Notes: generated by a model not told the origin, from the letters alone. A stretch of 64,000 nt of DNA from Mycobacterium sp. Root265 (GCF_001428895.1 NZ_LMJA01000029.1:307982-371981); one strand, 5' to 3'; shown: positions 15,542-24,477, counted from the first letter of the stretch. Made by a program: numbers and translations.

Positions 15542-17184
15542 CCGCAACGCTTGTCGCGAAAGATGTGGCCGGCGGATACGCCCATCGCACACTGTTCGAG
15601 AACGTCGACCTGACCGTGGCGCCCGGCGATGTCGTCGGCGTCGTCGGGGCCAACGGGGCGGGCAAGAGCACGCTGCTGCGCATTCTGGCCGGTGACCTCG
15701 ACCCGCTCGGTGGCACGGTCAGCGTCGCCCCGGCCGACGCCTTCGTCGGGTGGCTCCCGCAGGAACACGAACGGATCCCGGGAGAAACCGTCTCCGGCTA
15801 CATCGCCCGACGCACCGGGTGCGCCGCGGCAACAGCGGCGATGGAAACCGCGGCCGAGGCCCTGTCCGATTCCGGGGCCACAGCGGACGCCTACTCGGTG
15901 GCGCTGGATCACTGGCTGGCCACCGGTGCGGCGGACCTGGAGGAGCGCTTGCCCGCCGTGCTCGCCGACCTGGGGCTGGATGCCGGGGCTGTGCGGCCGG
16001 ATACGACGCCGATGACCGCGCTGTCGGGCGGACAGGCGGCGCGGGTCGGCCTGGCCGCACTCTTGTTGTCCCGCTTCGACATCGTGCTGCTCGACGAACC
16101 GACCAACGATCTCGATCTGGACGGTCTGGCCCGCCTGGAGCGCTTCGTCGGCGAGCTGCGTGGTGGTGTGGTGTTGGTGAGCCACGACCGGGAATTCCTC
16201 GCGCGCAGCGTGACCCGCGTCCTGGAACTGGATCTGGCGCAGAACACCACCACCGTCTTCGGCGGCGGCTACGAAAGCTATCTGGAGGAGCGCGCCGTCA
16301 ACCGCCGGCACAAACGCGAACAGTATGAGGAGTTCGCCGACAAGAAGGCCGACCTGGTCTCACGCGCACGCACCCAACGCGAATGGTCCAGCCAAGGTGT
16401 GCGCAACGCCATGCGCAAAGCCCCCGACAACGACAAGAACCGGCGCCGCGCGCAGACCGAGTCCAGCGAGAAGCAGGCGCAGAAGGTGCGTCAGATGGAG
16501 AGCCGCATCGCCCGCCTGGACGAGGTCGAGGAGCCCCGCAAGGAATGGACGCTGCAGTTCACCATCGGGTCGGCCCCGCGGTCGAGTTCGGTGGTGGCCA
16601 CGGTCGACAACGCCGTTGTCCGCCAAGGCGATTTCGTGCTGGGTCCGGTGTCACTTCAGGTCGACGCGGGCGAGCGGATCGGCATCACCGGCCCCAACGG
16701 CGCGGGCAAGTCGACGCTGCTGGGGCTGCTGCTGGGCCGCACGCAACCCGACGAGGGCCGGGCAGGTCTGGGTGCCAACGTGGCCGTCGGCGAGATCGAC
16801 CAGGCCCGTGCGGAATTCGACGGGCCGGGCCGGTTGATCGATCGCTTCGAACAGCACGTGCCGGACTGGCCTACCGCCGAGGTGCGGACCCTGTTGGCCA
16901 AGTTCGGGCTCGGCGCCGACCATGTGGAGCGTGCCGCGCAGGAGCTGTCACCCGGTGAACGCACCCGGGCCGGCCTGGCGCTGCTGCAGGCCCGCGGCGT
17001 CAACGTGCTCGTTCTCGACGAACCGACCAACCATCTGGACCTGCCCGCCATCGAGCAGCTCGAGCAGGCTTTGGAGAGCTATGACGGTGCGCTGCTGCTG
17101 GTCACGCACGATCGCCGGATGCTGCAGAACGTGCGGCTGGACCGGACGTGGCGCGTCGAGAACGGGAGTGTCTCGCAGGTGTGA
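15538..17184 (+). CDS. ABC-F family ATPase
   Basis: A 548-residue protein with two ABC cassettes and no membrane segment. Walker A motifs are at 37-44 (GANGAGKS) and 385-392 (GPNGAGKS). Signatures are LSGGQ at 162-166 and LSPGER at 470-475, and Walker B/DEPTN follow at 183-190 and 491-498. A charged linker of roughly 100 residues (about 250-350) matches the interdomain arm by which ABC-F proteins touch the ribosome. Members regulate translation or protect ribosomes from antibiotics. The start overlaps the ClC stop by 4 nt (ATGA). The association with PLD, RES and ClC genes under a TetR suggests an inducible stress or resistance unit. The actual stressor is unknown. Confidence 0.88.
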   Translation: MTATLVAKDVAGGYAHRTLFENVDLTVAPGDVVGVVGANGAGKSTLLRILAGDLDPLGGTVSVAPADAFVGWLPQEHERIPGETVSGYIARRTGCAAATAAMETAAEALSDSGATADAYSVALDHWLATGAADLEERLPAVLADLGLDAGAVRPDTTPMTALSGGQAARVGLAALLLSRFDIVLLDEPTNDLDLDGLARLERFVGELRGGVVLVSHDREFLARSVTRVLELDLAQNTTTVFGGGYESYLEERAVNRRHKREQYEEFADKKADLVSRARTQREWSSQGVRNAMRKAPDNDKNRRRAQTESSEKQAQKVRQMESRIARLDEVEEPRKEWTLQFTIGSAPRSSSVVATVDNAVVRQGDFVLGPVSLQVDAGERIGITGPNGAGKSTLLGLLLGRTQPDEGRAGLGANVAVGEIDQARAEFDGPGRLIDRFEQHVPDWPTAEVRTLLAKFGLGADHVERAAQELSPGERTRAGLALLQARGVNVLVLDEPTNHLDLPAIEQLEQALESYDGALLLVTHDRRMLQNVRLDRTWRVENGSVSQV

Positions 17185-17596
17185 CCCGCCGCTTGAGGCG
17201 GGCACTCCGCAGAACCTGGATGGCCATGTTGGTGGAGGTGATCATCGGGATGACGCCGAGAAAGGTCCGCTCCGAGGCGGTGTGGCCGTGCAATTGCTCA
17301 AGGCTGCCGAATACGTAGAAGCAACCGAGGCAGAACAGCGTGGCCGGCACCGCCAATGCCTTCATACTGCCGCGGTCGGCGAGTACTTCGCGGGCAAGGT
17401 CTAGTTCGTCGCTGCTCAACGGGTCCCGATCGTGCACCTTGCGCAGCGCGGCCGGGAGGGCGCCGATGCTCAGTTCGGGCCGGACATGCCTGCGCCCCAT
17501 CATCTGCCGGGTGAATACGAGGGCGATCGCGCCGAACACCCAGATGAGTGCGAAGGACACGATCGCGAGTATCCCGAAGAGGCTCGACATCGTCAT
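17102..17596 (-). CDS. Small membrane protein of unknown function
   Basis: A 164-residue protein, not recognised. It has a hydrophobic N-terminus (LFGILAIVSFALIWVFGAIALVF, residues 6-28) and a second segment around 83-100 (AVPATLFCLGCFYVFGSL), followed by a basic, Arg-rich tail. It starts one base after the MmpL stop, so it is the third gene of the mmpS-mmpL transcript. Its last 83 bp overlap the 3' end of the ABC-F gene on the opposite strand. The tail lies in that overlap and has an odd Arg/Ser/Ala composition, so the C-terminus may have been extended by loss of an earlier stop. Confidence 0.6.
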   Translation of the reverse strand: MTMSSLFGILAIVSFALIWVFGAIALVFTRQMMGRRHVRPELSIGALPAALRKVHDRDPLSSDELDLAREVLADRGSMKALAVPATLFCLGCFYVFGSLEQLHGHTASERTFLGVIPMITSTNMAIQVLRSARLKRRVTPARHSRSRRATSGPAARSAASGDRA

Positions 17597-17597
17597 G

Positions 17598-20396
17598 TCA
17601 GGCCGTCTTCCGCTGACGCAGCGGGCGTTGACGGATGAAGGTCGGCCACCAGAACCACGGCCCGAGCAGACGCATCATGCACGGCACGATGAACGACCGG
17701 ACGACCAAGGTGTCCAGCAGCAGTCCGATGCAGACGGTGGAACCGAGCTGACCGATGGTCCGGAGATCACCCACAAGCATCGCCAGCATCGTGAACGCGA
17801 ACACCAGTCCCGCGGACGTGACCACGCCGCCGGTGCTGCCCAGCGCGCGGATGAGCCCGGTGTTCAAGCCGGCACCCGTTTCCTCCTTGACCCGGGAGAT
17901 CAGCAGCAGGTTGTAGTCCGAACCCACCGCCACCAGGATGATGAACGTCAGCGGCAGGACCAGCCAGTGCAACGACAGGCCGACCAGATGCTGCCAGAAC
18001 AGCACCGAGAGACCGAACGCCCCCGCGTAGGAGAACGCCACCGTTCCGGGAATCACCAACGCCGCGATGAGACTCCGGGTCAGGTACAGCATGATCAGGA
18101 AGATCAACACGAACGCTGCGATCGCCACGATGAGCAGATCGGAGGTGGCGTACTGCTTGATGTCCTTGTTGTTCGAGCCCGCCCCGCCGATATAGATCTT
18201 CGCTCCGGCGAGGGACGTCTCCTTGAGCGCGGCTTTCACCGCTTCGGGGAACGCCTCGACGTGCTCGATGCCCTCCGGGCCCATGGCGTTGCCTTCGTGG
18301 GTGATGATGAACCGGGCGGCCTGCCCGTCCGGCGACATCATCAACTGCATACCGGTTTTGACGTCTTCGTTGTCGAACGCCTCCCGAGGAATGTAAAAGA
18401 AGTCATCGCTTCGGGATCGGTCGAAATCGTTGCCGACATTGATCAGGTCGCCGAAGGTCTGATCGGTCTGGGTGGACTGTAGATGCGCCGGGCCGTAGGA
18501 GTTGGTGATGACGACCTGCAGGGCCCGGGTGTCCTCCATCATCCGCTCCAGTTGTGCGATCAACTGCGGCAGCAGTTTGTCCACGGCCTCCAGTGAGGCA
18601 ACGGCATTGGTGATCTCGGTCTCGAGGCTGTCGATACCGTCGAGCGCGTCGAACAGTGATCGCATCGCCCAGCACGCCGGAATGTCGAAACAGTGCGGCT
18701 CCCAGTAGAAGTAGTTGCGCAGTGGCCGAAGGAAATCGTCGAGGTTCGCAATGCCCTGGTTCATGTCCGCGGTGACCTGTTCCACGTTCTCCAGCGTGAG
18801 CACGGTCGAATGCAGTTCGTCGGACATCTTCTGGGTGAGGTCCAGCACCTGTGCCAGTACCTCGATCGACCGGGTCTGGATCGCGGCCTGTTTGTCGGTG
18901 TTCTCGTTCTGCTGTTCGTTGAACGGCAACTGCTGGCCGCTGCCGCTGCCCTGGGTGGTGAACAGGTAAGGGATCGTGGCGTGCTCGAGCGGCCTGCCCA
19001 GCGGCCGGGTGATGCTCTGCACCATGGCGACTCCGGGCAGCCGGATGAGGCTCTTGGCGACCCGGTCCAAGGAGATGAAGTCGGCTGAGTTCCGCATGTC
19101 ATGGTCGGACTCGATCATCAGCATCTCGCTGAACAGCTTGCTTTCCGAGAAATGCCGGTTCGAGGCGGCGAAGCCGAGATTGGCTGAAGCAGTGGACGGT
19201 TGATACGCGCGGTCGTCATAGCTGACCCGGTAGGTCGGCACAAAGATCGCCCCCACCATGACGACGGCGCAACTGGCCACGAAGATGGGTTTGGGCCAGC
19301 GCACCACACTCGTTCCGATCCGCCGGTACAGCCGGGATCTGGCCGCCCGCCTGGGATCGAACAGGCCGAAAAGACTGCCCAACGTGAGTATCGCCGGTGC
19401 CAGCGTGAGAGCCGACGCGATGGTGAACAGCATGCTGATCGCCACCGCCGGACCCATGGTGTGGAAATAGTCCAGTCGCGCGAGGCTCAGGCAGTAGCAG
19501 GCACCGGCGATGGTCAATCCGGAACCGATGATGACGGGGGCAACGCTGCGATACGCGGTGTAGTAGGCCTGCTCCCGGCTTTCGCCGGCCTGCCTGGCTT
19601 CCTGGTAGCGGCCCAAAAGGAAGATGCCGTAGTCGGTCCCGGCACCGAGGGTCAGCGCCACCACGATGTTCACCGCGAACGAGGACAGCGGGATGAACCC
19701 GATGTGCCCGAGTGTGGCGATGATGCCCTTGGCCACCAGCATCTGGATCAGCACGCTGATCAAGGGCACCAGCAGGGTTGCCGGGGAGCGGTACACGACC
19801 AGCAGCATCACCACGATGAGCGCGATCGTCAGGATGGTGATGTTGTTCAGGCTGGAGTTGGCGATGGACAGGGTGTCGGCGGCGAGCGGCGCCGCACCGC
19901 TGACGTAGACGGTGAGCCCGGGTGGCGGCGCGTCGTGCGCGATGACATCCCGCACCGCCTGCACGGATTCGTTCGCCTGGATCTGTCCGGTGTTGCCTGC
20001 GAGCCGCAGCAGCACGAAAGTGGCCTTGCCGTCCACGCTTTGGGCTCCGGCAGCGGTGATCGGTTTGCCCCAGAGATCCATGACGTACTGCACGTGATCG
20101 GGGTCTTGCTTGAGCCTGCCCACCAGATCGTCGTAGTAGCGGTGGTCGCCGTCGTCCAACGGACGATCGGCTTCGAGCACGAGCATGGCCAGGCTGGTAG
20201 AGGTGGATTCCTGGAACTTCGCGCCGATGCGCATCATCGCGACCTGCGAAGGCGCATAGCCGGGGATCATCGAACCGGCGAGTTGTTCGGCGACCCTCTC
20301 GACCTGGGGGATGAAGGTGTTGGTGCTGACTGCGAGCAGGCCCCAGAAGATGATGATCGGCACGGCCAGCACACGCACGGTGCGTGCGACGCTCAC
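17598..20396 (-). CDS. mmpL: MmpL family RND transporter
   Basis: A 932-residue RND-type membrane transporter of the mycobacterial MmpL4/MmpL5 class, which exports lipids, siderophores or drugs across the inner membrane using the proton gradient. The order is the expected one: TM1 at residues 8-25, a periplasmic porter loop, TM2-6 (about 185-340), a second large loop with coiled-coil character (about 480-640), and TM7-12. Asp-Tyr pairs for proton relay are visible in GAGTDYGIFLLGR and VAVGSDYNLLLIS. It overlaps the MmpS stop by 4 nt. Cargo is unknown. Divergence from a MarR gene recalls the mmpS5-mmpL5/Rv0678 arrangement of M. tuberculosis, but the regulator here is an ordinary MarR. Confidence 0.93.
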   Translation of the reverse strand: MSVARTVRVLAVPIIIFWGLLAVSTNTFIPQVERVAEQLAGSMIPGYAPSQVAMMRIGAKFQESTSTSLAMLVLEADRPLDDGDHRYYDDLVGRLKQDPDHVQYVMDLWGKPITAAGAQSVDGKATFVLLRLAGNTGQIQANESVQAVRDVIAHDAPPPGLTVYVSGAAPLAADTLSIANSSLNNITILTIALIVVMLLVVYRSPATLLVPLISVLIQMLVAKGIIATLGHIGFIPLSSFAVNIVVALTLGAGTDYGIFLLGRYQEARQAGESREQAYYTAYRSVAPVIIGSGLTIAGACYCLSLARLDYFHTMGPAVAISMLFTIASALTLAPAILTLGSLFGLFDPRRAARSRLYRRIGTSVVRWPKPIFVASCAVVMVGAIFVPTYRVSYDDRAYQPSTASANLGFAASNRHFSESKLFSEMLMIESDHDMRNSADFISLDRVAKSLIRLPGVAMVQSITRPLGRPLEHATIPYLFTTQGSGSGQQLPFNEQQNENTDKQAAIQTRSIEVLAQVLDLTQKMSDELHSTVLTLENVEQVTADMNQGIANLDDFLRPLRNYFYWEPHCFDIPACWAMRSLFDALDGIDSLETEITNAVASLEAVDKLLPQLIAQLERMMEDTRALQVVITNSYGPAHLQSTQTDQTFGDLINVGNDFDRSRSDDFFYIPREAFDNEDVKTGMQLMMSPDGQAARFIITHEGNAMGPEGIEHVEAFPEAVKAALKETSLAGAKIYIGGAGSNNKDIKQYATSDLLIVAIAAFVLIFLIMLYLTRSLIAALVIPGTVAFSYAGAFGLSVLFWQHLVGLSLHWLVLPLTFIILVAVGSDYNLLLISRVKEETGAGLNTGLIRALGSTGGVVTSAGLVFAFTMLAMLVGDLRTIGQLGSTVCIGLLLDTLVVRSFIVPCMMRLLGPWFWWPTFIRQRPLRQRKTA

Positions 20397-20845
20397 GCGG
20401 ACTTCACCCGGCAGGTGACATCAGCATCGTCATGGGTCGATGATTGTTCGTCGCGCACAACGTCGTTGACCAGCATTCGACATCCCACCTGACCACCGTC
20501 GACCTGTGCGGAGATGCTGCCGGACACCACCGTGAGGGTGGTGGTCTCGGTATGCGACCACGGCAGCGCAGTGAGGTCGACCCGATGTGGTTGCCCGTTG
20601 ATGTCGACGTAGCTCAGGATCCCGCCGTCGCCGATGGATCCGAACAGCTCATAGGTCAGCCGCTTCGGGGTGAACTGCTCGGGTGCCTGTGCGGCCAGGA
20701 CTGCGGGAACAGCTCCGGGTTCGGACATCTCGTGGACCTTCCAGACGCCCAACGAACCCGCGCCCAGTGCCACCACGGTGACAAGGGGCAGCCAGCCCTT
20801 CGCCAGAAGGCCGCGGCGCCTGCCCTGCGATGGCTGCTCGGTCAC
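20393..20845 (-). CDS. mmpS: MmpS family membrane accessory protein
   Basis: A 150-residue protein with one N-terminal transmembrane helix (WLPLVTVVALGAGSLGVW, residues 18-35) and a periplasmic beta-rich domain (YELFGSIGDGGILSYVDINGQPHRV), as in MmpS proteins that partner MmpL transporters. Two Cys (in GCRML and VTCRV) could pair. It is the first gene of the mmpS-mmpL operon. A 14-bp palindrome lies 13 bp upstream of its ATG. Confidence 0.88.
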   Translation of the reverse strand: MTEQPSQGRRRGLLAKGWLPLVTVVALGAGSLGVWKVHEMSEPGAVPAVLAAQAPEQFTPKRLTYELFGSIGDGGILSYVDINGQPHRVDLTALPWSHTETTTLTVVSGSISAQVDGGQVGCRMLVNDVVRDEQSSTHDDADVTCRVKSA

Positions 20846-20858
20846 GAACAGAATTTAT

Positions 20859-20872
20859 ATCGTATCTACGAT
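20859..20872. promoter_or_regulatory. Palindrome upstream of mmpS, candidate MarR operator
   Basis: ATCGTA-TC-TACGAT is a perfect inverted repeat with 6-bp arms, located 14 bp upstream of the mmpS start in an AT-rich 191-bp divergent intergenic region shared with the MarR gene at 21037. It is the most symmetrical site in the gap. Regulation by the adjacent MarR is inferred. Confidence 0.55.
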
Positions 20873-21036
20873 CTAAATGACAAGCGTGCCCGCGGGTTAT
20901 ATGTCCGCCTAGTGGGCCAAATATTAGTGAAACTCTGTGAAAAAGTCGCCAATGGAATCAAATGGTCGGCGAGAGGCGTTTCAGGCCGAGCCCGGATGGA
21001 CCCTCGATGCATCCTATAAATGATATAAAGTCACGT

Positions 21037-21489
21037 ATGAGTTCAACGCCGGTGGACGCCATATCCGCAATGATCACTTCGAGTGCAGATCTGTTGTGGC
21101 GGCATCTCGCCGAACGTGACGATCTCGGCGCCAGCGCCACACTGGTGCTCAATCGGCTGGATCGGGAAGGCCCGATGCGGGTGACAGCGCTCGCCGAGGC
21201 GGAAGGCTCCAGCCAGTCGGGTATGACACAGCTCGTGCAACGGATGGAACGCCAAGGGCTGCTGGAGCGCAGGAACGACCCCGACGATGGCCGGGCCTGC
21301 CTGGTGATGATCGGGAGGGCGGGCCGCCACCTGTGGAATGAGCGCGCCGATGTGCGCAAGCAACGCATCGCCGGTCTCCTCGACGGTCTGGCCGAGGAGG
21401 ACCGGCAGGCGCTGTGGCTGGCGGCCCAGGTGGCATCCCGGCTGCTGGAAAAGATGCGCGATATTGCCGATGCGCCTCAGGGCGTGTAG
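21037..21489 (+). CDS. MarR family regulator beside mmpS-mmpL
   Basis: A 150-residue winged-helix MarR protein. The wHTH reads LVLNRLDREGPMRVTALAEAEGSSQSGMTQLVQRMERQGLLERRNDPDDGR in order, shown here as short motifs RVTALAEAEG, SQSGMTQLVQR and DPDDGRA (wing). An earlier in-frame ATG at 20962 exists, but ATG 21037 gives the usual MarR length and an appropriate N-terminal helix. It is divergent from the mmpS-mmpL transcript and probably represses it and itself. The 3' end overlaps the convergent PPOX gene by 13 bp. Confidence 0.82.
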   Translation: MSSTPVDAISAMITSSADLLWRHLAERDDLGASATLVLNRLDREGPMRVTALAEAEGSSQSGMTQLVQRMERQGLLERRNDPDDGRACLVMIGRAGRHLWNERADVRKQRIAGLLDGLAEEDRQALWLAAQVASRLLEKMRDIADAPQGV

Positions 21490-21890
21490 CGCGCCACCTT
21501 GTCCGGGCGGATGACCACCCGCAGCAGGTCGGCGTCCAGCATCTCCTGCAGCTCGGCTGTCCGTGCCCCGTCATCGAGGTCCCAGTACCGGGCGGCCAGC
21601 CGGGCGGCGAGTTCCTGCGCCCCATGGTCTTCCAGACTCGTCGGTCCGGCAACCGCGACCCAGCGCTCACGTTCACCCACCGGGGCGGCCACCACCAGTG
21701 ACGCGCGTGGGTCGGCGCGCAGGCGCCGCACCTTGGCCGCGTCGGCAAGGGTGAACAGCTCGACGGTCCCGTCGCCGGTGGCTTCGAACCACACCGGCCG
21801 GGGTTGCGGCGGGTCGGCGCCGGCGGCCACGGTGAAGAATCCGTAGAGCGGGCGGCGCAGGAACTCCAGGTCCTCGGGCGTCAGCTTCAC
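21477..21890 (-). CDS. Pyridoxamine 5'-phosphate oxidase-like flavin/F420 protein (PPOX class)
   Basis: About 137 residues of split-barrel fold. The chain begins KLTPEDLEFLRRPLYGFFTV, followed by PRPVWFEATG and RADPRASLVVAAP, as in the small mycobacterial PPOX-class proteins that bind FMN or F420. The GTG at 21890 overlaps the stop of the NmrA gene by 4 nt and is preferred; a second GTG at 21899 is also possible. It is the downstream partner of the NmrA-type gene. Substrate unknown. Confidence 0.75.
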   Translation of the reverse strand: MKLTPEDLEFLRRPLYGFFTVAAGADPPQPRPVWFEATGDGTVELFTLADAAKVRRLRADPRASLVVAAPVGERERWVAVAGPTSLEDHGAQELAARLAARYWDLDDGARTAELQEMLDADLLRVVIRPDKVARYTP

Positions 21891-22723
21891 CGGGACCACA
21901 CTCCGGCCGCCGCGGTCCGCAGCACATAGTCCTCGAAGGTCCGCGCCGGCCGGCCCAGTACGGACGCCACCCCGTCGGTGGTCGTGGCCAGCGGACCGCC
22001 GTCCATCAGCACGAACATTTCGGAGACGTGCTCGGCATCCTTTTCACCGACGCCCTGTTCGACCAGGAGGGCGGTGTACTCGGCGGGGGAGATCTGCTTG
22101 TAGGTGATGGGTCGCCCCGACGCCCGGGAGATCATGTCGGCAGCTTCGGCGAAGGTGAGCGCGTCGGGGCCGGTCAATTCGTAGATCCGTTGGGCGTGCC
22201 GGCCGGGCTCGGCCAGCACCGTGGCCGCGACGTCGGCGACATCCTCGATGTCGATGAAAGGCTCGGGCGTCTCACCGGCCGGCAACGCGAGCTCCCCGGC
22301 GACCAACGGCGCGTGAAACAGGTCCTCGTCGAAGTTCTGAGCGAAGTTGTTGGGACGCAGAACGGTCCACTCCAACGCCGAACCGCGCACCGCCTCTTCG
22401 GCGGAACGCATGTCCAACCCGAAGCGTGAATCACCCCAGGTGTCGGCCCCGCGTCCGGACAACAGCACCAGGCGTTGCACGCCGGCGGCTTCCGCCCTGG
22501 CGACGAACTCCGGTGCGGGACCCACCACGGCGGGCGCCACCATGTACACGGCGGTGACGCCGTCGAGTGCCGCATCCCAGCCGGCAGGATCGGACCAGTC
22601 GAAGGGGGTCTTGCTGGATCGGGAGGCGAGCCGGGCGGCGATGCCGCGCAATCGCAGGCGGGCGGCGACGCGACGACCGGTCTTTCCGCTGGCGGCCAGA
22701 ACGAGGATGTTGTCTTTGCTCAT
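21887..22723 (-). CDS. NmrA-type NAD(P)-binding reductase
   Basis: A 278-residue atypical SDR. The N-terminal Rossmann motif reads ILVLAASGKTGRRVAARL (residues 6-23, GxxGxxG type). WTVLRPNNFAQNF and ELTGPDALTFAEAADMI are typical of NmrA/azoreductase-like proteins such as YtfG. No YxxxK catalytic pair is visible, which is common in the NmrA group. Start ATG 22723 is chosen because the Rossmann strand begins at residue 5; a much longer open frame upstream is noncoding. It is divergent from an AraC regulator, a usual arrangement for inducible quinone or aldehyde reductases. Confidence 0.82.
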   Translation of the reverse strand: MSKDNILVLAASGKTGRRVAARLRLRGIAARLASRSSKTPFDWSDPAGWDAALDGVTAVYMVAPAVVGPAPEFVARAEAAGVQRLVLLSGRGADTWGDSRFGLDMRSAEEAVRGSALEWTVLRPNNFAQNFDEDLFHAPLVAGELALPAGETPEPFIDIEDVADVAATVLAEPGRHAQRIYELTGPDALTFAEAADMISRASGRPITYKQISPAEYTALLVEQGVGEKDAEHVSEMFVLMDGGPLATTTDGVASVLGRPARTFEDYVLRTAAAGVWSR

Positions 22724-22804
22724 GACCCCATTCAAGGCGGGTTGCGCGGACGATTCCATGGGCATGAAGCCGGTATGCATGTGTATTCGTCTAACCTCGA
22801 GGGC

Positions 22805-23737
22805 ATGGACGTGTTCGGTGATCTCTGCCGGGGAGTGCGTGCGCACGGCTCGCTGTTCGGCAGCTCGCAGCTGACCGCACCGTGGTCCCTGCACTTCGTG
22901 GACGGTGCGCCGTTGACCTTGTGCACCGCGCTGGACGGGCAGGGCTGGCTGGTCCCCGAGCACGGCCCGCCCGTGCGGATGCGCGACCGCGACACCGTGG
23001 TGGTGAAGGGGCCGGACACCTTCACCTTCGTCGACGACCTCGACACCGCCGCCGAGCCGATCGCCTGCGGGGAGATGTGCGCGAAGCCCGAGTACGGCGG
23101 CACCCGGCACCGGATCGGCTGGAATGACGAATGCGGGAGCGGCGCCGGGGCCACCACACTGGTGGTCGGCGCCTATCCGGTGCGGGGCGAGATCAGCCGC
23201 CGACTGCTGGACGCGCTGCCCGCGGTCCTGCACCTGGACAGCGGCGGGAACGGTGACGCGGTGCTGGACCACCTGGCTGCCGAGGCGGCGCTCGACATCC
23301 CCGGTCAACAGGTGGTGTTGGACCGACTGCTGGACTGGATGCTGGTCTGCACGTTGCGTACCTGGTTCGACAGCCCCGAAGGTCATCCGCCGACCTGGTG
23401 GACCGCCCAGCGCGACCCGGTGGTCGGTGACGCGCTACGACTGCTGCACGCCGATCCCGCTGCCCCGTGGACGGTTTCGTCGCTGGCCGCCGCAGCCGGT
23501 GTGTCCCGGTCGACACTGGCCAAACGCTTCAACGATCTGGTCGGCGAACCACCGCTGACCTACCTCACCGGGTGGCGGATGACCTTGGCGATGGACCTGC
23601 TGATCGAGCAGGAGACGGCGACGGTCAGAGAGGTCGCCCGCGCGGTCGGCTACACCGACCCGTTCACCTTCAGCGCCGCCTTCAAGCGGGTGCGCGGCGT
23701 GAACCCCAGCGAGTTCCGCCGCATCAACATCGCGTAA
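22805..23737 (+). CDS. AraC family regulator with cupin N-terminus
   Basis: A 310-residue activator. Residues 1-130 form a cupin_6-type ligand domain (GSLFGSSQLTAPWSLHF near 15-31), and the C-terminal 100 residues hold two HTH motifs: WTVSSLAAAAGVSRSTLAKRF and ATVREVARAVGYTDPFTFSAAFKRVRGVNPSEFRR. TAACCT at 22792-22797 lies 7 nt before the ATG, which fits a leaderless mRNA. It is divergent from the NmrA gene at 22723 with only 81 bp between, so it most likely controls the NmrA-PPOX pair. Confidence 0.88.
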   Translation: MDVFGDLCRGVRAHGSLFGSSQLTAPWSLHFVDGAPLTLCTALDGQGWLVPEHGPPVRMRDRDTVVVKGPDTFTFVDDLDTAAEPIACGEMCAKPEYGGTRHRIGWNDECGSGAGATTLVVGAYPVRGEISRRLLDALPAVLHLDSGGNGDAVLDHLAAEAALDIPGQQVVLDRLLDWMLVCTLRTWFDSPEGHPPTWWTAQRDPVVGDALRLLHADPAAPWTVSSLAAAAGVSRSTLAKRFNDLVGEPPLTYLTGWRMTLAMDLLIEQETATVREVARAVGYTDPFTFSAAFKRVRGVNPSEFRRINIA

Positions 23738-23811
23738 AGACCGGCCCCGCAGGCGTCAGGACTGCGTTCGGACAGCGGCGACGCCGGACAGCCCGACGTA
23801 CACCTGGATGC

Positions 23812-24426
23812 ATGACTCTTGCGATGGCCGCGCACAACCTGCCCGCCGCGGCGCTGACCGACCCCGCACTGGCCGATTGGGCTCGCGCGCACAGTGTCTC
23901 GGTGACCGCGCACGATGACCGCGGCCTCGACCTGGTGCGGCGCCACCGCATCCGGCCGTTCCAGGTCGTGTACCGGTGCGGGCCCGACAGCGCCGTCACC
24001 CGCCGTGCCGTGCGCCTGGGGGTACGCCGGTTCATCGTCGGCACCGCGCACCAGATGGCCCGCCTCGATGAATGCGCGGACGGGACGAAATACCTGTACC
24101 TCGACGATCACGCCCCGCTGATGCTGGGGGACCGTCGCCTGAAGGTCATCGGATTGCACGCCGACGTCGGCGACGCCACGGTGACCGACCAATGGGCCAC
24201 CGCGGCGGTGGGGCTGGTGCAGCGCGCGGCGGTCCTGCAAGCATGCGGGGCAGGCGTCAAGCGCCTGGCCCTGTGCGGCGGATCAACCGGGCTGTGGCTG
24301 GACGATCACCGGCGAGCAGCGACCATCGTGGACATCGTCGATCAGGCGGTATGCCAGGAGTGCGACCGCAGCCACCTGCCGCGGCCGGTGATCACGTTCA
24401 CCCCGCTGACCGCGGGGCCGGGGTGA
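23812..24426 (+). CDS. Degenerate PLP-barrel (ornithine/DAP decarboxylase-like) protein
   Basis: A 204-residue protein resembling the N-terminal barrel of fold-III PLP decarboxylases. ALADWARAHSVSVTAHDDRGLDLV, then FQVVYRCGPDSAVTRRAVRLGVRRFIVG and VIGLHADVGDATVTDQWA align by eye with the G-D-AS-GEL, GV-ITVDS and GLH-H-GS strands. The lysine that binds PLP (normally in an xVKAN motif) appears replaced: the matching stretch is LAMAAHNLP. The C-terminal beta domain is missing. Such proteins are unlikely to be active decarboxylases. A remnant or a non-catalytic binding role are both possible. Start ATG 23812. Confidence 0.5.
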   Translation: MTLAMAAHNLPAAALTDPALADWARAHSVSVTAHDDRGLDLVRRHRIRPFQVVYRCGPDSAVTRRAVRLGVRRFIVGTAHQMARLDECADGTKYLYLDDHAPLMLGDRRLKVIGLHADVGDATVTDQWATAAVGLVQRAAVLQACGAGVKRLALCGGSTGLWLDDHRRAATIVDIVDQAVCQECDRSHLPRPVITFTPLTAGPG

Positions 24427-24477
24427 TGGAGCTCACCCGGCGTAACGGTGGGCGGTCCCTCCCGCGATGTACCCAGC

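Noticed and set aside
17340-20492. Long plus-strand frames opposite mmpL
   Set aside because: Rich in Arg, His, Gln and Asp with no hydrophobic segments; the MmpL reading on the other strand is complete.
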